NCBI GenBank assembly: GCA_902611605.1
Contig: CACMAH010000001.1
Span: forward strand, 62,001-126,000
Length of the DNA: 64,000 nucleotides
Direction of reading: 5' to 3'
Origin: an uncultured Alphaproteobacteria bacterium
Lineage (GTDB): Bacteria > Pseudomonadota > Alphaproteobacteria > Rhodobacterales > Rhodobacteraceae
The notes below the pieces were generated by a model that saw only the letters and a program-made list of their open reading frames with translations, ran no database searches and was not told the DNA's origin. Position 1 is the stretch's first letter. The number at the start of each line of letters is the position of its first letter. Shown one piece after another: positions 44,949 through 53,651 of the stretch. The position numbers and the translations under genes were made by a program.

Positions 44949-45677
44949 TTATTTGAAGGAAAATGATTTAAAAATACCAGAATAATTTTTTGGATTAGGA
45001 TAAGAGTAACCTCCTAGTTTGCTTGTGTTTTTTTTCATTCTTATCAAACCCTCTGCCAAAATAATTGATGATGAAACTCCCTCAACTACTGGAATAGAAA
45101 ACTTTTCTTCCAATTTTTCAGCAAAATCAGCCATTCCCGCACAACCTAAAATAATTGCCTCAGATTTATAGTAATTAATGGATTTTTCTATTTCTTTCTC
45201 AATACTCAACGATGCGTTGCTATTATCATTGTCAAGTTCTAAAACTGGAATTTTAACAGATGAAACATTTACACAAATCCGATCAAACCCACGTTTTAAA
45301 AGATTATTTTTGATAATTGGAACACTAACATCAAGTGTTGTAATTACAGAAAATGTACCAGCTAAGCATGAAGCGATATGATACGATGAATCCCCAATTC
45401 CCAACACTGGTTTATTTGTGATTGATCTAACAGCATCCAAACCAGTATCATCAAAACATCCTATTATGTAGGCATCAGCATCTTTATGTAAAAAAACTTC
45501 CTCTAAGATACCAGGAATGCAAAATACTTCATCGTAATAACCCTCTATACTTTCTGGCCCATTTTTGGGATTAGTAGCAACTATCCTTGTCCCATTAGAT
45601 GCAACTTTGTTTGCGGCCGCTTCTATTCTATCAGTCATTTTTTTTGTTGTGTTAGGATTAATTATACAAATTAACAT
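44949..45677 (-). CDS. Asp/Glu/hydantoin racemase-family protein (HyuE-like)
   Basis: A 242-residue racemase of the aspartate/glutamate/hydantoin type. It opens ICIINPNTTKKMTDRI and has two expected catalytic Cys in YIIGCFDDTGLDAV and IILGCAGMADFAEKL. The sequence is closest in feel to hydantoin racemases. It overlaps none of the ABC genes but lies 13 bases after the PotC-like gene, so the transporter may import a hydantoin, allantoin or amino-acid derivative. This substrate link is inferred from context only. Confidence 0.82.
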   Translation of the reverse strand: MLICIINPNTTKKMTDRIEAAANKVASNGTRIVATNPKNGPESIEGYYDEVFCIPGILEEVFLHKDADAYIIGCFDDTGLDAVRSITNKPVLGIGDSSYHIASCLAGTFSVITTLDVSVPIIKNNLLKRGFDRICVNVSSVKIPVLELDNDNSNASLSIEKEIEKSINYYKSEAIILGCAGMADFAEKLEEKFSIPVVEGVSSSIILAEGLIRMKKNTSKLGGYSYPNPKNYSGIFKSFSFK

Positions 45678-45690
45678 ATTTGTTTCTTTC

Positions 45691-46563
45691 TCATGTAATT
45701 TTCTTATGCCTAAGAATATAAACTAAGGTTAAAGAAAACCCTATAACCAGAAAAGAAATGCTAGTAGTAACAGTTCCTAAAGCATATATTATAGGCGTTG
45801 TGACAGTGGTTGTTAATCCCCTTAAATCAAGAGGTAAGGTATTTGTTGCACCCATTACCTGAGATGACCTGGCTAATTCGTCGTAAGATAATGTGAAACC
45901 AAACAGTGCTATTCCAACTATACTAGGAGCTATTATCGGAAAAACCACATACCAAAATGTTTGATAAGAATTTGCACCCAAATCTCTAGAAGCTTCTTCT
46001 AAGGATTTATCAAACCTATTAAAAATAGCAAACATAATTAATAAACCAAATGGTAATGTCCAGGTTAATTGAGCACCAAATCCACTTGTATACATTCCCA
46101 AGGAAGTTTGAAAATTTTCTATTATTGATTGTATTTCAAGCATTTCTCCAAAGGTAATTATTAAACTATCAATTAACCTAAATTCTAAAGCTACCCCCAA
46201 GGATAGTACTATTGAAGGAACTATCAGGCTTGCAATAGTAGTATAAAATAGAAGATCAGAACCTAAAAATTTTTTTCTAAATGCTAATCCTGCAGATACA
46301 GAAAGTATAACTGTTAGAGCCATAACAAAAATACCTAAACCTATGGATCTTCTAAAAGATGCACCAATATCAACTAATCCCGAGCCTCTCCAAAGTTCTC
46401 CAAACCAATAAAAAGAAAACCCATTCAAAGGGAAAGTTAACCCCCCAGAAGGGCCTTGAAAGCTTAATAAAATAATTGAAAATATTGGTCCGTAAAGAAA
46501 TAGAACAAAGGAAACAAATATTGACAAAAATATAAGAAAACCTGTTGAGCCTATTTTATGCAT
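45691..46563 (-). CDS. Spermidine/putrescine-type ABC permease (PotC-like)
   Basis: The 290-residue protein has six hydrophobic helices and the EAA loop SLEEASRDLGANSYQTFWYVVFPIIAPS. It starts one base after the PotB-like stop. It is the second inner-membrane unit of a polyamine/opine/organic-solute importer encoded with the genes at 46564-50036. Confidence 0.9.
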   Translation of the reverse strand: MHKIGSTGFLIFLSIFVSFVLFLYGPIFSIILLSFQGPSGGLTFPLNGFSFYWFGELWRGSGLVDIGASFRRSIGLGIFVMALTVILSVSAGLAFRKKFLGSDLLFYTTIASLIVPSIVLSLGVALEFRLIDSLIITFGEMLEIQSIIENFQTSLGMYTSGFGAQLTWTLPFGLLIMFAIFNRFDKSLEEASRDLGANSYQTFWYVVFPIIAPSIVGIALFGFTLSYDELARSSQVMGATNTLPLDLRGLTTTVTTPIIYALGTVTTSISFLVIGFSLTLVYILRHKKIT

Positions 46564-47451
46564 TTAAAGCTCCTTTCTTATATCAATAAATTTAGTCATC
46601 ACAATGATGATGAAAATTGTAATCAATAATAATATTACAGAATTTGCAGCTGCTCCTGGTAACTGAAGATAGTTCATTTCAGTATTTATTATTTTACCAA
46701 TTGAAGCAAGTTGTTGCCCACCCATTATACCAATGGTTAGAAAATCACCCATTACAACTGTTATTACAAATATAGACCCTATTATTATACCTGGTTTACA
46801 TAAAGGTATTATAACATTTGTTATTATTTGAAATTGATTAGCTCCAGAGTCATATGCAGCTTCTATTACTTCTTTATCAATCCTTAGCATAGAATTGAAA
46901 ATAGGCACAATCATGAATAATGTGTATAAGTGAACTAAAGCCAAAACAACTGAAAAACTTGAATAAAGCAACCACTCTATAGGTTCTTGTATCAGACCAA
47001 ATGAAATTAATGTTTCATTTACTAAACCATTTCTACCTAGAAGAGGAATCCAAGATACCATTCGTATTACATTTGATGTCCAGAAAGGTATAGTGCAAAT
47101 TAAAAATAAAGTTATTTGCAGCGGTAGAGAATTTACATAAAAAGCTAGAAAATAAGCTACGCTAAACCCTAATAATAATGTTATTAACCAAGTAAAAAAA
47201 CAAAAGAAAAATGTTGAAATATATGTTTTGAATGTGAGACACAATCCATCTTCAAATGAAAAACACCCCTGGAATATATAAACATAATTACCAAAAATAA
47301 AATCCGGTATTATTGAATACTCAGTGTAATCCCAAAAACTTACTATTAGAGTTAATATTAGTGGTACAACAAAATAAGCAATAAAGATCAGGGCAAAAGG
47401 TATAGCTAGCCATGAAAGTTTAGGCTGAAAAATACGTGTCTTTTTTCTCAA
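46564..47451 (-). CDS. Spermidine/putrescine-type ABC permease (PotB-like)
   Basis: A 295-residue inner-membrane permease with the EAA loop EVIEAAYDSGANQFQIITNVIIPLCKPG and a large first periplasmic loop with three Cys around FQGCFSFEDGLCLTFK. It is coupled to the PotC-like gene without a gap and is separated from the binding-protein gene by a strong hairpin. Confidence 0.9.
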   Translation of the reverse strand: MRKKTRIFQPKLSWLAIPFALIFIAYFVVPLILTLIVSFWDYTEYSIIPDFIFGNYVYIFQGCFSFEDGLCLTFKTYISTFFFCFFTWLITLLLGFSVAYFLAFYVNSLPLQITLFLICTIPFWTSNVIRMVSWIPLLGRNGLVNETLISFGLIQEPIEWLLYSSFSVVLALVHLYTLFMIVPIFNSMLRIDKEVIEAAYDSGANQFQIITNVIIPLCKPGIIIGSIFVITVVMGDFLTIGIMGGQQLASIGKIINTEMNYLQLPGAAANSVILLLITIFIIIVMTKFIDIRKEL

Positions 47452-47478
47452 TTCTAAGTACTCATTTAAAATTAAAAA

Positions 47479-47507
47479 TCGGGCTGTAAATTATCTTAAC
47501 AGCCCGA
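47479..47507 (-). terminator. Intercistronic terminator-like hairpin after the PotD-like gene
   Basis: TCGGGCTGT and ACAGCCCGA form a perfect 9-bp GC-rich stem with an 11-nt loop. On the minus strand it is followed by TTTTTAATTTT, a good Rho-independent layout. Because permease genes continue downstream, it is probably an attenuator giving excess binding protein. Confidence 0.85.
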
Positions 47508-47533
47508 CTTATTTATTAAAATAGTAAAAAAAG

Positions 47534-48811
47534 TTAGGATGCTACCATTTCATTCCATTTACGCACCATATACTTATTCTCGTCCATAGTTGCATTCCAG
47601 CAAGCGACGCCCCCCATTCTATCTTCATAAGAACCGCCATCTCTTTTCTCTCCAGCAGACGCTAATTTAGCACCAGTTGGACTGAGGATATCTCCTTTAG
47701 CTGCTTTACCTTCCATCCAGAATCCCCACTCATCCTCTGACATATATTGTTTTGCAGTAGGAAGCACAGCTGAATAATATCCTTGACGATTGAGGTAAGC
47801 ACCAACCCATCCAGAAAGATACCAATTCACAAATTCATAAACAGCATCAGCTGTTTTCCCTTTTGTTGTTTTTGGTAAAGCAAATCCAGCAGCCCATGCA
47901 CGATAACCCTCTTTTAATGGTTGGTAAACACAATCTTTACCTTGTGATTTTACAGCAGTAATTGCTGGTGACCACATAGATTGAATTACTACCTCACCCG
48001 AAGCCATAAGGTTAACACTTTCATTAAAATCAGTCCAAAACGCTCTGAATTGACCTGCTTTTTTGGCTTCTGTAAAAATTTTCATGGTAAGATCGATTTC
48101 GTCTTTTGTCATATTTCCCTTGTCAGGATATGTATATTCACCCATAGCCTCAACTACCATTGCAGCATCCATTATACCAATTGATGGAATATTAAGAGTT
48201 GCAGCTTTCCCTTTGAACTCTGGATTTAATAATTCAGCCCATGAATTTATCGGCCTACCAATTAAATCTGGTCTAATACCAAGAGTATCTGCATTATAAA
48301 TCGTAGGGATAAGTGTTGCATATTGAGTAACATCATTAGCAAATTTCTTACCAGTAGATCCTTCAAGATACATAACTTTTGATGGTGCAGTTCCTTGAAG
48401 TCCTACCTTTTTTCCAGATGGGGTTACACCTTTAGTAAAAATTGATGTTACATTATCCCATTCTTTGATTCTTTTAGTATCCATACCTAGGATATTTCCT
48501 GATGGTACTAACTTTGGTAGACTAAAATACTCCGTATCAACTAAATCAAAACTATTTGGTTGAGTTAACACTCTTTTAGTTACCTCATCTGTAGTTACTG
48601 CAATAAACTTAACTTTCAGACCTGTATCTTCGAATAGTTTCTTTTGTACTTCATCCCCCATACTCACAGCTGTTCCAAGATACCTTAAAGTAATGGGGTC
48701 AGAAGAAATAACGCTAGGTGCGTATAAAGCTGTAATAGCAGCAGCTGAAGTCCCAGCACCCAATTTTAACATTTTTCTTCTAGAAATTGTTGATAAATTT
48801 TTATATTTCAT
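47534..48811 (-). CDS. Extracellular solute-binding protein (PotD-like), Tat-type signal
   Basis: A 425-residue periplasmic protein with a twin-arginine-like leader (ISRRKMLKLGAGTSAAAITALYAPSVISS). The fold is family 1/PotD-like: ITLRYLGTAVSMGDEVQKKLFEDTG, SFDLVDTEYFSLPKL, WAELLNPEFKGKAATLNIPSIG and GFALPKTTKGKTADAVYEFVNWYLSGW. The ligand is not predictable. The ATPase gene is on the opposite strand, divergent, with an 11-bp inverted repeat in the shared promoter region. Confidence 0.9.
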   Translation of the reverse strand: MKYKNLSTISRRKMLKLGAGTSAAAITALYAPSVISSDPITLRYLGTAVSMGDEVQKKLFEDTGLKVKFIAVTTDEVTKRVLTQPNSFDLVDTEYFSLPKLVPSGNILGMDTKRIKEWDNVTSIFTKGVTPSGKKVGLQGTAPSKVMYLEGSTGKKFANDVTQYATLIPTIYNADTLGIRPDLIGRPINSWAELLNPEFKGKAATLNIPSIGIMDAAMVVEAMGEYTYPDKGNMTKDEIDLTMKIFTEAKKAGQFRAFWTDFNESVNLMASGEVVIQSMWSPAITAVKSQGKDCVYQPLKEGYRAWAAGFALPKTTKGKTADAVYEFVNWYLSGWVGAYLNRQGYYSAVLPTAKQYMSEDEWGFWMEGKAAKGDILSPTGAKLASAGEKRDGGSYEDRMGGVACWNATMDENKYMVRKWNEMVAS

Positions 48812-48933
48812 CTTTTCCTCCGTTGTTTTATAAATGACACCCTAATAAGATAAATGACTTGATTTTAACCAGTTTTGTTTTTAAAAATATGATAAAATAT
48901 GATAGTAACAGCTAATAATGATTAAAAAAAGAG

Positions 48934-48960
48934 CAAAAAATTTGTTTTGCAAATTTTTTG
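48934..48960. promoter_or_regulatory. Perfect 11-bp inverted repeat in divergent promoter region
   Basis: CAAAAAATTTG - TTTTG - CAAATTTTTTG is a perfect inverted repeat in the 238-base gap between the PotD-like and PotA-like genes. Symmetry and location fit an operator or a shared control site; the AT-richness makes a chance contribution possible. I see nothing else definable in this gap. Confidence 0.45.
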
Positions 48961-49049
48961 ACTAGAAAGTTAAAGATTTTTTGCTAAGAATTGCTTTATC
49001 TTTTGTTATAAAAATTGTTAATTAAAAAAAAAATTAATAACGTATTATA

Positions 49050-50036
49050 ATGAATAATGTACTTGAATTAATAAATGTCAAAAAATCTTATGGTAATTTT
49101 GATGCAATTCATGGAATTAATTTAAAAATCAAAGAAGGCTCCTACTGTTGCCTTCTTGGTCCTTCAGGTTGTGGAAAAACTTCATTACTTAGAATGATTG
49201 CTGGTCACGAGGAAATTAGTGAAGGAGAAATCTACCTTGGATCTTCAAGATTAAACGAACTTCCTCCTTCAAAAAGGGGAACTTCGATGATGTTCCAAAG
49301 CTATGCATTATTCCCTCATTTAAAGGTAATAGATAATGTATCTTTCGCATTAAAAATTATGGGAGTATCTCGAGAAAAGCGAAATAAAACTGCTTTGAAA
49401 TATGTGGAGATGGTTCAGATGCAGGGATATGAAGACCGTTTTCCTGATCAACTATCTGGCGGCCAAAAACAAAGAATAGCACTTGCAAGAGCTTTAATAA
49501 CTAAACCAAGTGTCTTACTTCTTGATGAACCTTTATCTGCTTTGGATCCTGCACTTAGAGTTTTGATGAGAACAGAACTAAAACAAATGCAAAGAGAGCT
49601 TAATATTACCTTTATACATGTTACTCATTCACAAGAAGAAGCACTTGCACTTGCATCAATTGCTGTAGTTATGAATGAAGGGAAAGTAGAACAAATTGAT
49701 AACCCTTTAACTATATTTAACAAACCTAAAAGTGCCTTTGTTTCAGAATTTGTTGGTGGTCATAATATTATCTCAATAGGAAAAAAGTTGTTCTCTTTAA
49801 GAACTGATAATATTTTATTAGAACATATAAGTAGTAAAATAAAAAACAATGCTGAAAAAATGAATATTTCAGATATTGAGTTTCAAGGAAGTAGTGTAAA
49901 AATTATTTTAAATAACTCAAAATATAAACATTTCAATGTAACAATGAGTGATTCTGAATTTTTTTCAAAAGATTTAAAAATAAGAGATGAAGTATCTTGT
50001 TCGTGGAACTTGAGTAATTTACATGAGCTCCAATAA
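49050..50036 (+). CDS. Spermidine/putrescine-type ABC ATPase (PotA-like)
   Basis: A 328-residue ATPase with Walker A GPSGCGKTSLLRMIAG, signature LSGGQKQRIALARALI, Walker B VLLLDEPLSALDPALRV and H-loop VTHSQEEAL. The C-terminal TOBE-like region (after residue ~240) is short and Lys/Asn-rich. It is transcribed away from the other transporter genes. It should power the PotB/PotC-like permeases encoded on the opposite strand. Confidence 0.9.
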   Translation: MNNVLELINVKKSYGNFDAIHGINLKIKEGSYCCLLGPSGCGKTSLLRMIAGHEEISEGEIYLGSSRLNELPPSKRGTSMMFQSYALFPHLKVIDNVSFALKIMGVSREKRNKTALKYVEMVQMQGYEDRFPDQLSGGQKQRIALARALITKPSVLLLDEPLSALDPALRVLMRTELKQMQRELNITFIHVTHSQEEALALASIAVVMNEGKVEQIDNPLTIFNKPKSAFVSEFVGGHNIISIGKKLFSLRTDNILLEHISSKIKNNAEKMNISDIEFQGSSVKIILNNSKYKHFNVTMSDSEFFSKDLKIRDEVSCSWNLSNLHELQ

Positions 50037-50051
50037 ATTTAAATACCTAAA

Positions 50052-50831
50052 TTATATTACTGACCCCCTAGCAGAAATACCACCATCTATAGTTACAATC
50101 GTACCAGTTATATAGCCTGCTAGTGGAGAAGCAAGAAAAGCACATAGATCTGCAACTTCTTTGACAGTTGCAGGCCGTTTGCCAGGATAATGATTATAGA
50201 GTTCTTCCCATCTAGTTTCATCACCAAGTATGTCAATTGCTTTACGCTTCATTATTTTTAACATTCTATCTGTTGCAACAGGTCCAGGATTAACCCCAAT
50301 TATCCTAACACCATGATTAAGACTTCTTCCACCTAATGCTTTTGTAAAAGACATGAGTGCTGCATTTCCAGTAGATCCGGCAAAATATGCTGCATCCCAA
50401 TTCTCTCCAGAATTTCCAATTACATTTATTATTACACCCTCTGTCCCTTTTCGTTTTTTCCAAAATGCTCTCGATAAGGATATATAACCAAATACTTTTA
50501 AATCAAAACCTTTTCTTATAGCTTCATCTGATACTTCTTCTATATCACCTGCAGGAATATCACCTGCATTATTTATTAGTATGTCATATTCACCAGCATC
50601 AGAATCTAATTCATTCATAGACTTACTAGAGCTTAAATCGGCCTGATGCACTTTCACGGAGATATTAAAACTACTTTTTAATTCATTACTCAAAATCTGC
50701 ATTGCTTTTCCATCTCGTGCAGCAAGATGCAAGTTACAACCTTCAGCAGCTAAAACTTTAGCTAAACCAGCACCTATCCCCTTTGATGCACCTGTAATTA
50801 ATGCAGTTTTACCTTTTAGCTGCAAATCCAT
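50052..50831 (-). CDS. SDR-family oxidoreductase
   Basis: A 259-residue short-chain dehydrogenase with TGASKGIGAGLAKVLAAEG, INNAGDIPAGD and VIGNSGENWDAAYFAGSTGNAALMSF, where Tyr and Asn/Ser positions are present. The canonical YxxxK is altered: YFAGSTGNA lacks the Lys. C-terminal LAGYITGTIVTIDGG is normal. The missing active-site lysine suggests a divergent or non-standard catalyst. It is divergent from the GntR regulator. Confidence 0.85.
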   Translation of the reverse strand: MDLQLKGKTALITGASKGIGAGLAKVLAAEGCNLHLAARDGKAMQILSNELKSSFNISVKVHQADLSSSKSMNELDSDAGEYDILINNAGDIPAGDIEEVSDEAIRKGFDLKVFGYISLSRAFWKKRKGTEGVIINVIGNSGENWDAAYFAGSTGNAALMSFTKALGGRSLNHGVRIIGVNPGPVATDRMLKIMKRKAIDILGDETRWEELYNHYPGKRPATVKEVADLCAFLASPLAGYITGTIVTIDGGISARGSVI

Positions 50832-50926
50832 AATACAAAAACCCCTTTTAATTATACAATAATTAAAATACTGTACATTATTTAATATGTTTATTAAATG
50901 TTTGGCTAGCTCTTTTTTTTTAATTG

Positions 50927-50934
50927 TTGTACAA
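50927..50934. promoter_or_regulatory. TTGTACAA palindrome in the SDR/gntR divergent promoter
   Basis: TTGTACAA, embedded in ATTGTTGTACAAAAA, is an 8-bp palindrome of the type bound by FadR/FCD GntR regulators. A TGTACA core also lies at 50872-50877. TGTTGTA half-sites recur upstream of the later ABC operon (52449-52516). Confidence 0.4.
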
Positions 50935-50989
50935 AAATTTAAATATTAAAAATTTTCTAAAATATATTATTTAAAAAAAAAATGAATTT

Positions 50990-51673
50990 ATGAATATTCA
51001 CCAAACTATTGTAAAGAAAAATACGCGAACACAAATCCTATTATCCGAGATAGAAAATATGATAATCAATGGATCTATGATGCCAGGCGAACGATTAGAT
51101 GAAACGATACTAGCAAAAAAATATGGAGTATCAAGAACTCCTGTACGTGAAGCAATACGTGCTTTAACTGCAATTGGATTAGTCCAAAATTCTGGAAGAC
51201 AAGGCGCTAAAGTTGCACAAATATCAATATCAATACTAATTGAAATGTTTGAACTGATGGCTGTTTTGGAAGGTATGTGTGCAAAATTAGCTGCAAGACG
51301 TGCAACAGAGGATGAACTTAAAGAAATGTATGCTACACATAAATTGCTGGAAAAAACTTTTAAAACTGGAAATCATAAAGAATTTTATGATGTAAATTTG
51401 AAATTTCATGATCAACTATATAATGCATCCCATACACAATATTTAGCAGAAGAAACATTACGCCTAAGAAGACGTCTTTCTCCATATAGAATGCGAGTAA
51501 CTTTTCAACCTGGTCGTATGCGTGCAACACTTGGAGAACACTTAGAAATTTTAAAAGCTATTAGTCAAGGTAATAGTCAAAAAGCAAAAGATGCTGCTAA
51601 ATCTCACCTGCGACTCATAGGAAGTGACTTAGAGGATTTCATTGCTTCAGTTTCGAGCACATTGAAGAATTAA
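50990..51673 (+). CDS. GntR-family regulator, FadR/FCD subfamily
   Basis: A 227-residue regulator. The winged helix is LDETILAKKYGVSRTPVREAIRALTAIGLVQ, followed by an all-helical FCD ligand domain with metal-binding-type residues (LKFHDQLYNASHTQYL, then GEHLEILKAISQGN and AAKSHLRLIG). FCD domains sense organic acids. It probably represses the downstream isomerase and transporter genes and perhaps the SDR. Confidence 0.93.
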   Translation: MNIHQTIVKKNTRTQILLSEIENMIINGSMMPGERLDETILAKKYGVSRTPVREAIRALTAIGLVQNSGRQGAKVAQISISILIEMFELMAVLEGMCAKLAARRATEDELKEMYATHKLLEKTFKTGNHKEFYDVNLKFHDQLYNASHTQYLAEETLRLRRRLSPYRMRVTFQPGRMRATLGEHLEILKAISQGNSQKAKDAAKSHLRLIGSDLEDFIASVSSTLKN

Positions 51674-51695
51674 TTATTAAATAATTTAGATAGCA

Positions 51696-52436
51696 ATGGA
51701 AATTAATCAAAAAATACGGATAGGTATGCTTACACCATCTTCAAACTCTATTGTTGAACCTTGGTGCTATAAGATAATAGGAACTATAGAGAATGCTTCG
51801 GTGCATTTCGGAAGAGTTGAAGTATTATGGATTGATGATGATACAGCTAGCTTGTCACAATTTTATGATGAAAATATGATCAAAGGCTTTGATTTATTGT
51901 CTCATGTAAAACCAATGGTTTTAGGATGGAATGGTACTTCTGCATCATGGCTTGGTTTAGAACGAGATAGAGCTTTAATAGATGTAATAAAAAAAAGAAC
52001 TGGTTGTCGAGTTGTTACATCTACTTTATCAATTATAGCGGCTCTTAAGGAGTTAAATATCAGTAAAATTGGGCTTGTAACACCTTATGTTACTTCTATT
52101 CAGAAAAAAATAATTAATAATTTTGAGTTAGAGAAGTTGGAATGTGTTTCTGAGAGACATTTTAACATGACAGATAATTTTAGCTTTGGAGAAGTTTCTG
52201 AATCTAAAATAGCAAATGCTGCAGAAGATGTTATTTCAGAGGGAGCTGAAGCTGTAATCATTTTATGTACCAATTTAGCAGGTGCAGGTATTGTTTCCAA
52301 ATTAGAAAAAAGAACTGGTGTACCGATATTAGATAGTATCGTTTTAACAATATGGGGCGCTTTTAGATCAATAGGACTAAATACAAATCCACTTTCTAAT
52401 TGGGGGCCAGCCATTTCAAAATTAACAAGTAAATAA
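51696..52436 (+). CDS. Maleate cis-trans isomerase / arylmalonate decarboxylase-family enzyme
   Basis: A 246-residue protein of the Asp/Glu racemase superfamily. It opens IGMLTPSSNSIVEPWCYKI, like maleate isomerase. The first catalytic position lies in GWNGTSASWLGLERD, where maleate isomerases have Cys and arylmalonate decarboxylases have Gly-Thr-Ser. The second is the Cys of VIILCTNLAGAGI. With just the second Cys it resembles the decarboxylase arrangement. It follows gntR by 22 bases, pointing to an organic-acid pathway (maleate, malonate-type or nicotinate-derived). Confidence 0.82.
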   Translation: MEINQKIRIGMLTPSSNSIVEPWCYKIIGTIENASVHFGRVEVLWIDDDTASLSQFYDENMIKGFDLLSHVKPMVLGWNGTSASWLGLERDRALIDVIKKRTGCRVVTSTLSIIAALKELNISKIGLVTPYVTSIQKKIINNFELEKLECVSERHFNMTDNFSFGEVSESKIANAAEDVISEGAEAVIILCTNLAGAGIVSKLEKRTGVPILDSIVLTIWGAFRSIGLNTNPLSNWGPAISKLTSK

Positions 52437-52560
52437 TTTGCTTATAATTTACAACAATGATTTTTTTTTAAGCTAAATTAATATTAATTAATAAAATTTC
52501 TAATTTAATGTTGTAAGAATATGCAATTAATTATATTTTGAATACATTAGATAATATAAA

Positions 52561-52617
52561 GAATGCATTATTGGGCCTTGCATTCATTTTTATACAGGCA
52601 ATCATTCATCAATAGGC
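52561..52617 (+). promoter_or_regulatory. Leader with competing inverted repeats before the binding-protein gene
   Basis: GAATGCA (52561-52567) pairs with TGCATTC (52579-52585), enclosing GGGCC and followed by ATTTTTAT. The loop's GGGCCT can instead pair with AGGCCC just upstream of the start region (52613-52618). The two folds exclude each other, the layout of an attenuator or riboswitch. It does not match the TPP riboswitch by eye. Confidence 0.4.
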
Positions 52618-52638
52618 CCCATTATAATGGAGTTAAAA

Positions 52639-53631
52639 ATGGTTTACTTTATAAGAAAACTACAGGCTACGGTTGCCTTCATTATCAGCCTTATTACAAT
52701 AAGTTCAATAGCTTATGCAGATGATGTAATTACATTTGCAGAAGCTGATACTATAACCGGTGAAAGCTTAATAAATTTAATTGCTTTTGAGAGAGCAAAA
52801 GCTCGTGGAGTAAAAGCAGAAGCAATTTCTCTTCAGTCTGATGATCTAGTATTTCAGGCAGTTTTAAATGGACAAGTAGAAGTAGGTGTAGGTTCAGCTT
52901 ATGCTGCTATGCAAACACTAGGGGCCAATGCACCAGTTAGAAATTTTTATCAACTAAAAAAACTTGGTTTTCTTTGTGTTGTTAACAAAGATAAAGTAAA
53001 AACCTGGCAAGATTTAGATGGGAAGCCAATAACCATACATGCTCGCGGTTCAGGAACAGAAGCAATATCTTACTACATGGAAAAAGTTCATAACATTAAA
53101 TTCTCTGAAATGAGTTTTGTTCCGGGTTCAGAAGTTCGTGGTGTTGCCTTAATGAAAGGAACAATTGACGCAACATTCTTAGATATAACAAATACAAGAC
53201 TTGTACTTGCAAAGCATCCAGAAAAATTTAAAATTTTAGATCTTGGAGATGTTGATGGATCTGATAGCCTTTTATTTGCAAGATCAGATTTTTTAAAAGA
53301 ACGCGCTGGTGATATGCAAATTCTTCTTGAGGAACTAATGCGATCTGCTCGTGAAATTAATGCAGACCCGACTTTACCAGCAAGATTACGAGAAGAAATG
53401 GGTCTCCTCCCTGATTTACCACAAGAACTTGTGGATGAAATCACACCATATTTTGAAACTGCAGTTAAGCAAGGAATGTTTGCAGAAGACGGTGGGGGCT
53501 TACCTGCTGCTCTTGGAGATTTTGACTTCCTAGTAGCATCTGGAGGACTTAAGGGACCTGCATCTAATTTAGATCCAGATAATTTTTGGAACTTCCAACT
53601 TTTGGAAAAGGCCAAAGCAGCTTTAAACTAG
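52639..53631 (+). CDS. NitT/TauT-type ABC substrate-binding protein
   Basis: About 330 residues. The start MVYFIRKLQ is preferred because GGAG lies 6 bases upstream; the ATG four codons earlier is an alternative. The signal peptide ends near SSIAYADD. The domain is of the SsuA/THI5 type: FAEADTITGESLINLIAFERAK, LQSDDLVFQAVLNGQVEVGVGSAY, DLDGKPITIHARGSGTEAISYYME, and MKGTIDATFLDI. The ligand may be a sulfonate, pyrimidine, nitrile or aromatic acid; context with a maleate-isomerase-like enzyme favours an organic acid. Confidence 0.87.
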   Translation: MVYFIRKLQATVAFIISLITISSIAYADDVITFAEADTITGESLINLIAFERAKARGVKAEAISLQSDDLVFQAVLNGQVEVGVGSAYAAMQTLGANAPVRNFYQLKKLGFLCVVNKDKVKTWQDLDGKPITIHARGSGTEAISYYMEKVHNIKFSEMSFVPGSEVRGVALMKGTIDATFLDITNTRLVLAKHPEKFKILDLGDVDGSDSLLFARSDFLKERAGDMQILLEELMRSAREINADPTLPARLREEMGLLPDLPQELVDEITPYFETAVKQGMFAEDGGGLPAALGDFDFLVASGGLKGPASNLDPDNFWNFQLLEKAKAALN

Positions 53632-53651
53632 AGTTTGGCTGAAAAAATTTA

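Noticed and set aside
52437-52626. TPP riboswitch before the THI5/SsuA-like binding-protein gene
   Set aside because: The CTGAGA and ACCTGA-type core sequences are absent.
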